From NCBI RefSeq assembly GCF_051955275.1, contig NZ_JBQCGW010000003.1, forward strand, positions 34,611 to 98,610: 64,000 nt of DNA, given 5' to 3'. The position numbers were made by a program, and so were the translations under genes. Position 1 is the first letter of the stretch, and each line of letters starts with the position of its first letter. Origin of the DNA: Pseudobacter sp051955275 (GTDB lineage: Bacteria; Bacteroidota; Bacteroidia; Chitinophagales; Chitinophagaceae). The notes under the pieces are model-generated. The model was not told the DNA's origin, searched no databases, and saw only the letters and a list, made by a program, of their open reading frames with translations. This document shows positions 1 to 8,203 of this stretch, piece by piece.

Positions 1-917
1 TGCACCAGTGCATGCGATGGTGTTCTCCAGGGACAGGTAGCTACACGCAATCCTTTCCCGGCAAAGATCACAGGCGTTTTATCGGGGCGCTCATAATGCC
101 AGTCGCAGATAAAAACATCCTTTGGTATCAGGTCGATAGCGCGGTGCGTATTGTTGAAACTTCCCTCCCACATGCCGATGCCGGTAGTTTTGCCATCGAT
201 GAGGCGATCGCCCCAGATCCAAAGCTCTCTCTTTTTAGCTGCAAGATGATCACGGATCTTTCTTACTTCATTAGCGAAGAGCTCGGCTTTATCACGTCCG
301 CTGCAGCGGGGACATTTATCATCGCCGATATAGAACACTTCATCCATTCCGGCATGATAAGCATCAGATTCAAATACATCGCAGATCTCATCTACCAGAT
401 CAAATACGATCTTATGCACTTCAGGATGCAGGGGACAATAACTTTTGCAATAGAGTCCATCAGGGTTAGGCCATACATATTTCTCCGGCATTTTCACATG
501 CGGCGTTTCATCAAACTGGGGATACACACGCAGCAGGCTTTCCAGCGTAGTAGCCCAGGACTGATGCCCAAGCAGGTTCACCTGCGGAATAAGCCGGATC
601 TTGGACGCACGGCATGCAGCTACCAGTTTCTTGATGTCGGCCTTGCTCAGCGCAACGCTGTTTCTCAATTCCGGGTGCGACTCATATTCATAATTATAAT
701 CAACGCGGAGGATCAGCGTATTTACCTGGCGGGGAGCCAGTTCCTTTGTAATGAAAGTAGTGAATTCTTCCAGACCGGATTTCTGTGGAGCTGCTATACA
801 AAGCCCGCGAACGGGCAATAGCGTATCAATTCCGGATTGGGCCATCGATGAAAGGCTGCAAACGATCGTTAGCAAAAGCAAAGCAGGCGTCAGGGTGATT
901 TTTCTCATAACAGTCAT
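1..917 (-). CDS. GH20-like glycoside hydrolase, N-terminal part (cut by window edge)
   Basis: The minus-strand frame opens at ATG 917 and runs off the left edge, so only the first ~305 residues are present. The N-terminus is a signal peptide (charged start, hydrophobic TPALLLLTIVC, then SMAQ), so the product is exported. The body reads as a TIM barrel. Strands such as NTLILRVDYNYEYE and IRLIPQVNLLGHQ are followed by HAGMDEV at about residues 188-194, which resembles the H-x-G-x-D-E catalytic signature of GH20 beta-N-acetylhexosaminidases with the Asp-Glu pair at 192-193. A CxxC (CPRC) follows shortly after. The family is inferred from the motif and the substrate is unknown. A second in-frame ATG lies at 908. 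Confidence 0.7.
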   Translation of the reverse strand, partial: MTVMRKITLTPALLLLTIVCSLSSMAQSGIDTLLPVRGLCIAAPQKSGLEEFTTFITKELAPRQVNTLILRVDYNYEYESHPELRNSVALSKADIKKLVAACRASKIRLIPQVNLLGHQSWATTLESLLRVYPQFDETPHVKMPEKYVWPNPDGLYCKSYCPLHPEVHKIVFDLVDEICDVFESDAYHAGMDEVFYIGDDKCPRCSGRDKAELFANEVRKIRDHLAAKKRELWIWGDRLIDGKTTGIGMWEGSFNNTHRAIDLIPKDVFICDWHYERPDKTPVIFAGKGLRVATCPWRTPSHALV

Positions 918-938
918 AAAGGTTGAATTTAATAAAAA

Positions 939-982
939 ATTGCCAGACAACATATATCTATACATGTATCTCAACTGGCAAT
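939..982. promoter_or_regulatory. Inverted repeat upstream of the GH20-like gene
   Basis: An 8-bp inverted repeat (ATTGCCAG at 939-946, CTGGCAAT at 975-982) encloses a perfect 10-bp palindrome, ATACATGTAT (960-969). The structure lies 22 nt upstream of the glycosidase ATG and downstream of the DUF6265-like gene stop. It could be an operator for the glycosidase or a weak hairpin; there is no U-tract typical of a terminator. Confidence 0.3.
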
Positions 983-1018
983 TCTGTAATTAAAATCAGC
1001 AGTATGTAATGAAAAAAA

Positions 1019-1489
1019 TCAGGGAGTTTTTTTAAGAAAGAGATAAGGCAATGTTTTTCCATTACCCGAAACCGAGGCCTGTAGCTGGTTTCCTTTGCGA
1101 TGATACTCGATCCGTTTTGGAAAATCATGATCGGGGTTTTCGCACACGAAATGATCTTCGTCAAGTGAAACGAACTGAAAATACACCACATCCTTATTTC
1201 CTTTCACATCAGCCACGTAGAAGATATAGTTGTCTTTTGCTACAATGCGCAGCTTCTCTACAAAAGCAGTATCACTGCCTTTCATGGAAACGCCCCAGCC
1301 CTGCCATTCAATAGGAGAAACTTTGATCCATCTTTCGGTGCCGGACCTGTTGGGCTTCATATCCTGTCTTACCCAGGTGCCTTCCAGCCAATCGAGCTTT
1401 TTAAGATTTTCAGGACTGGCAGTAACATTCTGTGCATAGCCGGCAATTGTTACCACAATGAGCGTGATAAATGGGAGCAGCTGCTTCAT
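1019..1489 (-). CDS. Exported DUF6265-like small protein
   Basis: A 156-aa protein with a clear signal peptide (MKQLLPFITLIVVTIAGYAQ). The mature part opens with KLDWLEGTWVR, then has WQGWGVSMKGSDT, FVSLDEDHFVCENPDHDFPKRI and a C-terminal LFLKKTP. This pattern (W-L-x-G-x-W, a lipocalin-like small beta barrel) fits the DUF6265 group of secreted Bacteroidota proteins of unknown function. It lies downstream of the kdp-linked kinase on the same strand, separated by a hairpin, so it is probably its own unit. No enzymatic residues are recognised. Confidence 0.65.
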   Translation of the reverse strand: MKQLLPFITLIVVTIAGYAQNVTASPENLKKLDWLEGTWVRQDMKPNRSGTERWIKVSPIEWQGWGVSMKGSDTAFVEKLRIVAKDNYIFYVADVKGNKDVVYFQFVSLDEDHFVCENPDHDFPKRIEYHRKGNQLQASVSGNGKTLPYLFLKKTP

Positions 1490-1537
1490 GTAAGGATGTT
1501 TGATGTATCCTGAAGTTACAAATTGTTTTGCAGCTGG

Positions 1538-1566
1538 CAGTCATTCGCGCGGTGAGCGAGTGACTG
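1538..1566. terminator. Stem-loop after the kdp-linked kinase gene
   Basis: CAGTCATTCGC and GCGAGTGACTG can pair with one mismatch around a 7-nt loop. The hairpin sits 34 nt past the stop of the histidine kinase, where the end of the long kdp transcript would be expected. It lacks a following U-tract on either strand, so it may be a factor-dependent terminator or an RNA-stabilising hairpin. Confidence 0.35.
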
Positions 1567-1599
1567 GGCACTGCATATATATAGGGAGCACCCTGATCA

Positions 1600-3291
1600 T
1601 TAGTCAATGGCCGGAAAATCAAAGCCAAAACGGCTTCCCTCTCCTATCCGGCTTTCCACCCAGATAGTTCCGCCCTGCGCTTCTATGAACTCACGTGAAA
1701 TAGCGAGCCCAAGGCCGGTTCCGCTCTTCTCGTAGTTGCCCGGTACTTTATAATACCGTTCGAAGATCCTCGGCAGGTATTTTTCGTCGATGCCAATGCC
1801 ATGATCTTTCACAGCAAACGAAACTTTTCCCGCCTTCAAAATTGTTGACACTTCAATCACGGATCCTTCCGGTGCGTACCGGATGGCGTTCGTCAGGAAA
1901 TTGATCATCACCCAACTGGTCTTTTCCGTATCGGCCAGCACAGCAGGTAATGCCGGACCGTTCTGTGTTCTGATGCTCACCTGTTTCTGCTGCGCCTGGA
2001 ACTGCACGGCCTGCACCGCCTGCTGCACAATGCTTTCAGGGCTGGCGGCATGCAGCTTCAGCTGAATATTACCTGTTTCCACCTGGCTCATATTGAGCAG
2101 TTCACTGGTGATCTTCAGTAACCTGTCAGCATCATCCCGGATGCCGGATAAAAGTTCCTGCTGCTCCTTATTCATTTCCCCTATACGCGGATCATCCATC
2201 AGGCTTGCACTCATCTTGATACTCGATATCGGCGTTTTGAGCTCATGCGAAACAGTGGCAATGAAATTTGTTTTCGCTTCGTCCAGTTCATGAAAGGGAG
2301 TGATGTTCCGCAGCACTATCACATCACCGATCCGCTCTTCTTCATTCCTCACTTCAATTCTTTCATTCACGAAATAACTTTTCTTGCCGTCGGCAAATAT
2401 CTCCAGTTCAGACCGCTGTGCATCCTGCAACAGCGTGCGCATGAGATCATTTCGCAAAGCCAGGTCCGGTGCGTATTTTCCTGCTACTTCCTTTTCACGC
2501 AGGCCGGTCAGCGATTCTGCTACAGAGTTCATGAAGAGTATATTCTTGTTCTCATCAAATCCGATAATGGCATCGCGCATATTATTGATCACTGCTTCAA
2601 TACGGCTCTTTTCAAATTTGATGCGGGCCAGATTGCTGTGTTCATACTCATCCAGCTTTCCCGCCATCACATTGAAGGCGTTGGCCAGATCGCCGAACTC
2701 GTCTTTCTGACTCAGATGTATTCTTCTCGAATAATTCTTATCGGCAATGGCGCTGATACCGGAAGCCAACTGGCGGATAGGATTGCTGATCACACCGGGA
2801 AAATTCACTACCAGGGTGAAAGCTATCAATGCAAGCACTGTGAAAATGATGGTCATCCAGGTGGCGGCACTGCCGGCACTTTCGCGGGCAGCTTCATTCT
2901 TGCGCAGAATGGCTTCCTGGTTCAGGTCATTCACCAGCTGGATACTTTGACGAATGCCAGCCATCGCTACTGAATCATTGCGATTGATCCGCAATTGTTC
3001 AAAGTACTGACGTACCTGCAGCGTACCATCTTTTTCACCGGGCTCCGTGATATTCTTTTCCTGCAATACCAGGTTGCTCTCAAAAAGGCGGAAGGCCAGC
3101 GAGTCTGCCCGCAGGTGCTCCAGTGCTTTGAGCATATTGTTATTGTACACCAGGGTTTCGTAATTGTTCTTCAGTACTTTGTCGGCATCACTTTTGAGTC
3201 TGAAAATGGAGATGATACCAAAGACACCGAACACAATAATCACCAGGAAGAGAAATCCTATGCCCAGCGTTAATTTTGTTTTTAGTCGCAT
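1600..3291 (-). CDS. Membrane sensor histidine kinase of the Kdp locus (HAMP-PAS-HisKA-HATPase)
   Basis: A 563-aa sensor kinase. One TM helix at residues ~9-30 and another at ~145-166 bracket a ~115-residue extracytoplasmic region. A HAMP linker (~167-220), a PAS-like domain (~230-330), a HisKA segment with SHELKTP (phospho-acceptor His349) and a HATPase domain (NFLTNAIRYAPEGS, DHGIGIDEKYLP, GTGLGLAIS) follow. It starts one base after the stop of the KdpD-like gene, so the two are translationally linked. Canonical KdpD carries both the Usp sensor part and the kinase in one ~900-aa chain; here they are separate proteins. The kinase presumably phosphorylates the NtrC-type regulator at 10914-12266, an inference from locus context. 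Confidence 0.85.
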   Translation of the reverse strand: MRLKTKLTLGIGFLFLVIIVFGVFGIISIFRLKSDADKVLKNNYETLVYNNNMLKALEHLRADSLAFRLFESNLVLQEKNITEPGEKDGTLQVRQYFEQLRINRNDSVAMAGIRQSIQLVNDLNQEAILRKNEAARESAGSAATWMTIIFTVLALIAFTLVVNFPGVISNPIRQLASGISAIADKNYSRRIHLSQKDEFGDLANAFNVMAGKLDEYEHSNLARIKFEKSRIEAVINNMRDAIIGFDENKNILFMNSVAESLTGLREKEVAGKYAPDLALRNDLMRTLLQDAQRSELEIFADGKKSYFVNERIEVRNEEERIGDVIVLRNITPFHELDEAKTNFIATVSHELKTPISSIKMSASLMDDPRIGEMNKEQQELLSGIRDDADRLLKITSELLNMSQVETGNIQLKLHAASPESIVQQAVQAVQFQAQQKQVSIRTQNGPALPAVLADTEKTSWVMINFLTNAIRYAPEGSVIEVSTILKAGKVSFAVKDHGIGIDEKYLPRIFERYYKVPGNYEKSGTGLGLAISREFIEAQGGTIWVESRIGEGSRFGFDFPAID

Positions 3292-3292
3292 C

Positions 3293-4405
3293 TTATGATA
3301 AAATTACAACATCGATGTCAGCGGCAGCCAGTTTGGTCAGCAATTGATTGAACACAGCGGTATTGAGGATCACGTTCCAGATGCTCAGGTGCGGTTTACC
3401 GATACAGATAGTGGTCACTTTTTTCTGTTCGGCCACCTCGATGATCCCTTTGGCAATATTCCGGTGTTCCAGCCTGACCACCTCTCCCCCCAGTTCTGTG
3501 GCCAGTTTGAAGTTATTGATAAGGTGCCGCTGTTCGGCCAGCCCGATCCTGTCGCCCGCCTCCCGCGGTGTTTGCACATACAGTACATACCAGCGGGAAT
3601 TATAGTAAGCAGCCAGCCTGGCCGTTTTCCGGATCACCATCCTGGCGATACTGTGATTGCTGCTGATACAGGCCAGGAAGCGCTCAGAACGGCCGTTACC
3701 GATACCAGGCAACTCCCTTTCGATCTTACCTTCCACCTGTGAAGCCACTTCTTTCAGGGCCAGCTCCCGCAGCTGAAGGATCTTTTCACTTTGAAAAAAA
3801 TTGGTGAGCGCAGTCTGGATCTTGTCGTTGGTATAGATCTTCCCTTCCCGGAGACGGGTGATCAGTTCATCAGCTGTCAGGTCTATATTCACTACTTCAT
3901 CTGCCATCTGCAATACGTTGTCTGGCACACGTTCCGTTACTTCAACGCCCGTGATCTCTTTCACTGCTTCATTGAGACTTTCGATATGTTGAATATTCAC
4001 TGCGCTCACCACATTGATGCCGGCATTGAGGATCTCCAGTACATCCTGCCATCGCTTTTCGTTCTTGCTTCCCTCCACATTGGTATGCGCCAGTTCATCC
4101 ACTATCACCACTTCCGGCCTGAGATTGAGAATGGCCTGTACATCCATTTCCTCCAGCTCCTTGCCTTTATAGAAGATGCTGCTGCGCGGTATCACAGGTA
4201 AGCCGGGTAACAGGTCGTGGGTTTCTTTCCGGTTATGGGTTTCGATATATCCGATCTTTACATCCACTCCGTTGCGGAGCAGGGTATGCGCCTCCTGGAG
4301 CATCCGGAAGGTCTTGCCCACACCGGCGCTCATACCGATATAGATCTTGAACTTACCGCGACGGCTCTGCCTGATCAGGTCTAAAAAATGTTGTACCTCA
4401 GGCAT
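3293..4405 (-). CDS. kdpD: KdpD N-terminal sensor protein (KdpD + Usp domains only)
   Basis: A 370-aa protein matching only the cytoplasmic N-terminal half of KdpD. The KdpD domain has a Walker A (GMSAGVGKT, residues 24-32), KIGYIETHNRKET, PRSSIFYKGKELEEMD and VVIVDELAHTN. A universal-stress-protein domain occupies roughly 240-370 (FLACISSNHSIARMVI, ICIGKPHL). It lacks the four TM helices and the kinase domains of full-length KdpD (~900 aa), which are supplied by the adjacent kinase gene. It is preceded by the porin and kdpCBA on the same strand. In this family the domain responds to K+ and ligands such as c-di-AMP; which signal acts here is unknown. Confidence 0.88.
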   Translation of the reverse strand: MPEVQHFLDLIRQSRRGKFKIYIGMSAGVGKTFRMLQEAHTLLRNGVDVKIGYIETHNRKETHDLLPGLPVIPRSSIFYKGKELEEMDVQAILNLRPEVVIVDELAHTNVEGSKNEKRWQDVLEILNAGINVVSAVNIQHIESLNEAVKEITGVEVTERVPDNVLQMADEVVNIDLTADELITRLREGKIYTNDKIQTALTNFFQSEKILQLRELALKEVASQVEGKIERELPGIGNGRSERFLACISSNHSIARMVIRKTARLAAYYNSRWYVLYVQTPREAGDRIGLAEQRHLINNFKLATELGGEVVRLEHRNIAKGIIEVAEQKKVTTICIGKPHLSIWNVILNTAVFNQLLTKLAAADIDVVILS

Positions 4406-4441
4406 GATCGAAGGATTGTACTGTTATCAATTTTTCTTGTT

Positions 4442-5527
4442 TTAAAAGCTCAAGGCAATGGCAGTGGCCACCATAGGACTGGAAGTAACAGGATCAGTAT
4501 TTCTCTTGTCAAAATAAGCTTCTTTACCATGCAGAGAGCGTATTTCAAGCCTCCACACTGCATTGCGGAACAACTGCCTGTCGTAGTTCACACTCCATCC
4601 GAAAGTTTTGAATCCTTCCGGTGTACCAGTGGCAATGATCACACCATGTTCATCCTGGTAATACTCGCCTCTCACAGCAAAACTATTGCTCTCATCCACT
4701 GCATATTTCAGGATCAGCACACCGGTGAACCAATTGTTGAAATCACTGCTACCTTTTCTCTTTTGCTCCATTCCATAATCAAAACCGGCAGTAAGACCCA
4801 GCTTCTCCGTAAGATTGAATATGCCATACACATTATGATAGTAGCGCATCAGCCGCACACTGTCTGGTTTGTCATTGCCCGCAAACGTGCTGTAGTTAAG
4901 CGTTACAGAAGATAATGGCTTATAGGTTATCTGTGTTCCGAAGGCTGGCGTGGAATTCCCATCCACCCGCTGAATGCGCTGCCAGCCATTCAGGTACATG
5001 GCAGCCAGGTACCATTTCTCATTCTTACTGGTAAAACCCAGTTTAGCGCCAGCCTCATAGTAAGGCGAATTTTCAGCCACGATGCTTCGCGTAAGCGTCC
5101 AGTTATCTTTTCCGATGGCGCTTTCAAAACCGATATGCGAAGGCATGATACCTGCATCCAGCCAGAGGTTGGCGGTCTTCGATAGTTTCACACCTGCATT
5201 GACTTCATAGATATTTTTAAGCACGCCGGGCTCAGCCGCCATATTCGCATTCATGTAAGTGCCTGCGCCAATGGCCAGGTTTGCACGCAGGCGGTCATTG
5301 TTGTAGCTTCCTTTCAGGAATGCGAGATTCACATTCACTTCATTCACTCGGTTGTGGCTGTAAATAAAACCGGGGCGTGTATTATTCAATGGCCTGTTCA
5401 CATCATACACATAATAGGCTTCTGCATAACCACTCACAGTAAAGGGATTGCTCTTAGTTGAATCCTGCGCAACAGCCTGCAGCCCAAAACCGCCTGCCAG
5501 TGCTGTTGCCATCATAATCTTTTTCAT
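4442..5527 (-). CDS. Outer-membrane beta-barrel porin in the kdp operon
   Basis: A 361-aa protein with a signal peptide ending near AVAQDS. The mature chain is rich in alternating aromatic/polar beta strands (FTVSGYAEAYYVYDVNRP, NEVNVNLAFLKGSY, WTLTRSIVAENSPYYEAGA) and ends in a short strand with a terminal Phe (ATAIALSF), the usual outer-membrane barrel signature. It resembles the putative porin family BBP2/OmpL-like. It sits between kdpC (24-nt gap) and the KdpD-like gene (36-nt gap), so it is probably co-transcribed and may let K+ cross the outer membrane during limitation. That role is inferred from position. Confidence 0.75.
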   Translation of the reverse strand: MKKIMMATALAGGFGLQAVAQDSTKSNPFTVSGYAEAYYVYDVNRPLNNTRPGFIYSHNRVNEVNVNLAFLKGSYNNDRLRANLAIGAGTYMNANMAAEPGVLKNIYEVNAGVKLSKTANLWLDAGIMPSHIGFESAIGKDNWTLTRSIVAENSPYYEAGAKLGFTSKNEKWYLAAMYLNGWQRIQRVDGNSTPAFGTQITYKPLSSVTLNYSTFAGNDKPDSVRLMRYYHNVYGIFNLTEKLGLTAGFDYGMEQKRKGSSDFNNWFTGVLILKYAVDESNSFAVRGEYYQDEHGVIIATGTPEGFKTFGWSVNYDRQLFRNAVWRLEIRSLHGKEAYFDKRNTDPVTSSPMVATAIALSF

Positions 5528-5551
5528 TGTCGTTTGTAGTTTGTAATTGTT

Positions 5552-6115
5552 CTATTTCATTTTATCCAATGCGATATTCAGTGCCAGCAGGTTCACGGTT
5601 GAAGGACCAAACATGCCCAGCAGCGGGCCATCCGTATATTGATCAACCAGGATATTCAGGCTTGATTCATCCAGCTTTCTGATAGCTGCGATCCGCTTCA
5701 CCTGTATTTTGGCAGCAGCCGGCGTCAAATGGGGATCAAGTCCGCTTCCGGAAGCCGTTACCAGTTCAGCAGGTACCTGTGACTTGTCGATACCCGGATT
5801 GTGCACAAGGAATGTATCGATCCTGTCCTGCACCGTTTTCAGGTAATCAGGATTGGCCGGTCCTTTGTTGGAGCCCGCTGAGCCGGCAGCATTGTAATCC
5901 ACTGCTGAGGGCCTTGACTGGAAGTATTTATCTTGAGTGAATTTTTGTCCGATTCTCGCATACCCCACAACGTTACCATTTACAGTAACCGTCTGCCCCT
6001 TTCCTCCACCGGGAGCCAGTTTAGAAAGCAGCGCTATCGAAATGGGATAGAGGACCGCCAGTAACAGGATCATGATAAGGGTCATCTTAATCGAAGGCAA
6101 TAAATATTTTTTCAT
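5552..6115 (-). CDS. kdpC: Potassium-transporting ATPase KdpC subunit
   Basis: A 187-aa protein, the normal KdpC length. A single N-terminal TM helix (MTLIMILLLAVLYPISIALLS) is followed by a periplasmic domain with GNVVGYARIGQKF, YFQSRPSAVDYNA, GSGLDPHLTPAAAKIQVKRIA and the C-terminal LLGMFGPSTVNLLALNIALD, all typical of KdpC. The subunit associates with KdpA and KdpB and is needed for ATP-driven high-affinity K+ uptake. It follows kdpB by 18 nt. Confidence 0.96.
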   Translation of the reverse strand: MKKYLLPSIKMTLIMILLLAVLYPISIALLSKLAPGGGKGQTVTVNGNVVGYARIGQKFTQDKYFQSRPSAVDYNAAGSAGSNKGPANPDYLKTVQDRIDTFLVHNPGIDKSQVPAELVTASGSGLDPHLTPAAAKIQVKRIAAIRKLDESSLNILVDQYTDGPLLGMFGPSTVNLLALNIALDKMK

Positions 6116-6133
6116 TGTGCTTTTTTTATTCGT

Positions 6134-8185
6134 TTACATAAAGAGCGTCAGCACCAGGTCAATCAGTTTGATACCAATGAATGGTACAATGATGCCACCA
6201 ACACCATAGATCAGCAGGTTCCTGCGCAACAGCGCATTCGCGCCGATGGGTTTGTATCTCACGCCACGCAATGCCAGCGGGATCAGCATCGGAATGATAA
6301 TGGCATTGAAGATCACAGCTGAGAGAATTGCGCTCTCAGGACTGGTGAGGTGCATGATATTCAGGTGCTGCAATGCAGGAATACTGGTGATGAAGAGTGC
6401 AGGAACAATAGCGAAATACTTGGCCACATCATTGGCAATGGAAAAGGTAGTGAGCGTACCACGCGTCATCAGCAATTGCTTACCGATCTCCACGATCTCG
6501 ATGAGTTTGGTAGGGTCATTATCCAGGTCCACCATATTGCCCGCTTCTTTGGCGGCCTGCGTACCACTGTTCATGGCAACACCCACATCAGCCTGCGCCA
6601 GTGCCGGCGCATCATTGGTGCCATCTCCCATCATGGCAACCAGCTTACCGCTCTGCTGTTCTTTTTTGATGTACTGCATCTTGTCTTCCGGCCTGGCTTC
6701 CGCAATGAAATCATCCACACCGGCCTTATGTGCGATGTATTTTGCAGTAAGCGGGTTATCACCGGTCACCATCACGGTTTTCACGCCCATCTTACGCAGT
6801 CGATCAAAGCGTTCCTGAATACCCGGTTTGATAATATCCTGCAACTCAATAGTACCGGTCACTCTGCCGTTGATACTTACAACCAGTGGCGTACCGCCAT
6901 TCATCGCTATCTCCTGCACCTTCCTTTCCGTTTCAGCAGGAACGGAGATATTATTCTGCACAGCCATCCTTTTGATAGCATCAAAGGCGCCTTTCCGGAT
7001 CTTTGTTCCATCCGCCTTGTCTACACCACTGCTGCGCGTTTCAGCCGTGAAGCCAACAAACTTCACATCACCGGTTGCATGCGGCGCTTTCACACCCTTA
7101 CTGTTAGCCAGCTCGATGATACTCTTGCCTTCCGGAGTTTCATCCGCCAGTGAGCTCCACACGCATGATTCGATGAAGCTGTTGATCTCCACTCCATCAG
7201 CAGGCCAGAAATTAGTGGCTTTACGATTACCGATAGTAATGGTGCCAGTCTTATCGAGTAACAATGTGTCCAGGTCTCCCGCCGTTTCCACTGCCTTACC
7301 ACTCTTGGTGATCACGTTGGCCCGCAGTGCCCTGTCCATTCCCGCAATACCGATGGCAGACAGCAAGCCTCCAATTGTAGTGGGGATCAGACATACAAAA
7401 AGAGAGATGAATGCCGCAATGGTAATACTCGTATTTGCATAGTCTGCAAAAGGTTTCAGCGTTACGCACACGATCACGAAGATCAGCGTGAAGCTGGCCA
7501 GCAGGATGGTCAACGCAATCTCATTCGGCGTCTTCTGACGGGAGGCTCCTTCTACCAGCGCAATCATTTTATCCAGGAAGCTCTCTCCCGGTTCCGTAGT
7601 CACACGTACCACAATGCGATCTGACAAAACTTTGGTACCGCCGGTCACAGAAGATTTGTCACCCCCCGATTCGCGGATCACCGGTGCAGACTCTCCTGTG
7701 ATGGCACTTTCATCCACCGTTGCAATTCCTTCGATGATCTCTCCGTCCATCGGGATCATATCCCCTGCCTCGCAGACAAAAAGATCACCTTTTCTCAGCT
7801 GGGAAGAACGGATCATCTTGATCTCATTGGTATGGATCCCGCCTACCGGCTCAATCTTCTTAGCCAGAGTATCCTCTCTTGTCTTACGCAGACTATCCGC
7901 CTGCGCCTTACCCCTTGCTTCCGCAATCGCCTCCGCAAAATTGGCAAAGAGCAGTGTTATAAAAAGTATAGCCGTAACCGTTATATTGTAAGCAAAACTG
8001 CCCTGTGAATTCTCACCAGCCGAAATCCAGCAACAAACGGCTACCATGATGGCTGTACCCACTTCCACAGTGAACATCACCGGGTTGCGGAACATAATTA
8101 CCGGATTGAGTTTGATGAAGGCCTGCTTCAGTGCAGTGCCCATCAACTCCCGGGGGAATAATTTATTTTGATTACCTGTTTTCAT
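6134..8185 (-). CDS. kdpB: Potassium-transporting ATPase KdpB subunit (P-type ATPase)
   Basis: A 683-aa P-type ATPase subunit. The actuator loop TGES is at residues 163-166, the phosphorylation motif DKTGTIT places the catalytic Asp at 311, and GDGTNDAP forms the hinge near the C-terminal half. TM helices follow the KdpB pattern, including the ion-site region CLIPTTIGGL. Ser166 in TGES corresponds by alignment to the Ser that is inhibitorily phosphorylated in E. coli KdpB, so that off-switch could exist here. The length equals the family norm. It lies between kdpA and kdpC with 18-nt gaps, in one operon. Confidence 0.98.
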   Translation of the reverse strand: MKTGNQNKLFPRELMGTALKQAFIKLNPVIMFRNPVMFTVEVGTAIMVAVCCWISAGENSQGSFAYNITVTAILFITLLFANFAEAIAEARGKAQADSLRKTREDTLAKKIEPVGGIHTNEIKMIRSSQLRKGDLFVCEAGDMIPMDGEIIEGIATVDESAITGESAPVIRESGGDKSSVTGGTKVLSDRIVVRVTTEPGESFLDKMIALVEGASRQKTPNEIALTILLASFTLIFVIVCVTLKPFADYANTSITIAAFISLFVCLIPTTIGGLLSAIGIAGMDRALRANVITKSGKAVETAGDLDTLLLDKTGTITIGNRKATNFWPADGVEINSFIESCVWSSLADETPEGKSIIELANSKGVKAPHATGDVKFVGFTAETRSSGVDKADGTKIRKGAFDAIKRMAVQNNISVPAETERKVQEIAMNGGTPLVVSINGRVTGTIELQDIIKPGIQERFDRLRKMGVKTVMVTGDNPLTAKYIAHKAGVDDFIAEARPEDKMQYIKKEQQSGKLVAMMGDGTNDAPALAQADVGVAMNSGTQAAKEAGNMVDLDNDPTKLIEIVEIGKQLLMTRGTLTTFSIANDVAKYFAIVPALFITSIPALQHLNIMHLTSPESAILSAVIFNAIIIPMLIPLALRGVRYKPIGANALLRRNLLIYGVGGIIVPFIGIKLIDLVLTLFM

Positions 8186-8203
8186 TGTTCACCTGTTTAA
8201 TCA

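Noticed and set aside
12..821. Plus-strand 269-codon open frame at the left edge
   Set aside because: It is antisense to the GH20-like gene, which has a signal peptide and a recognisable catalytic motif; the plus frame shows no domain.
2245..2973. Plus-strand 242-codon frame inside the histidine kinase gene
   Set aside because: Complete overlap with a gene carrying all kinase motifs; composition is that of a shadow frame.
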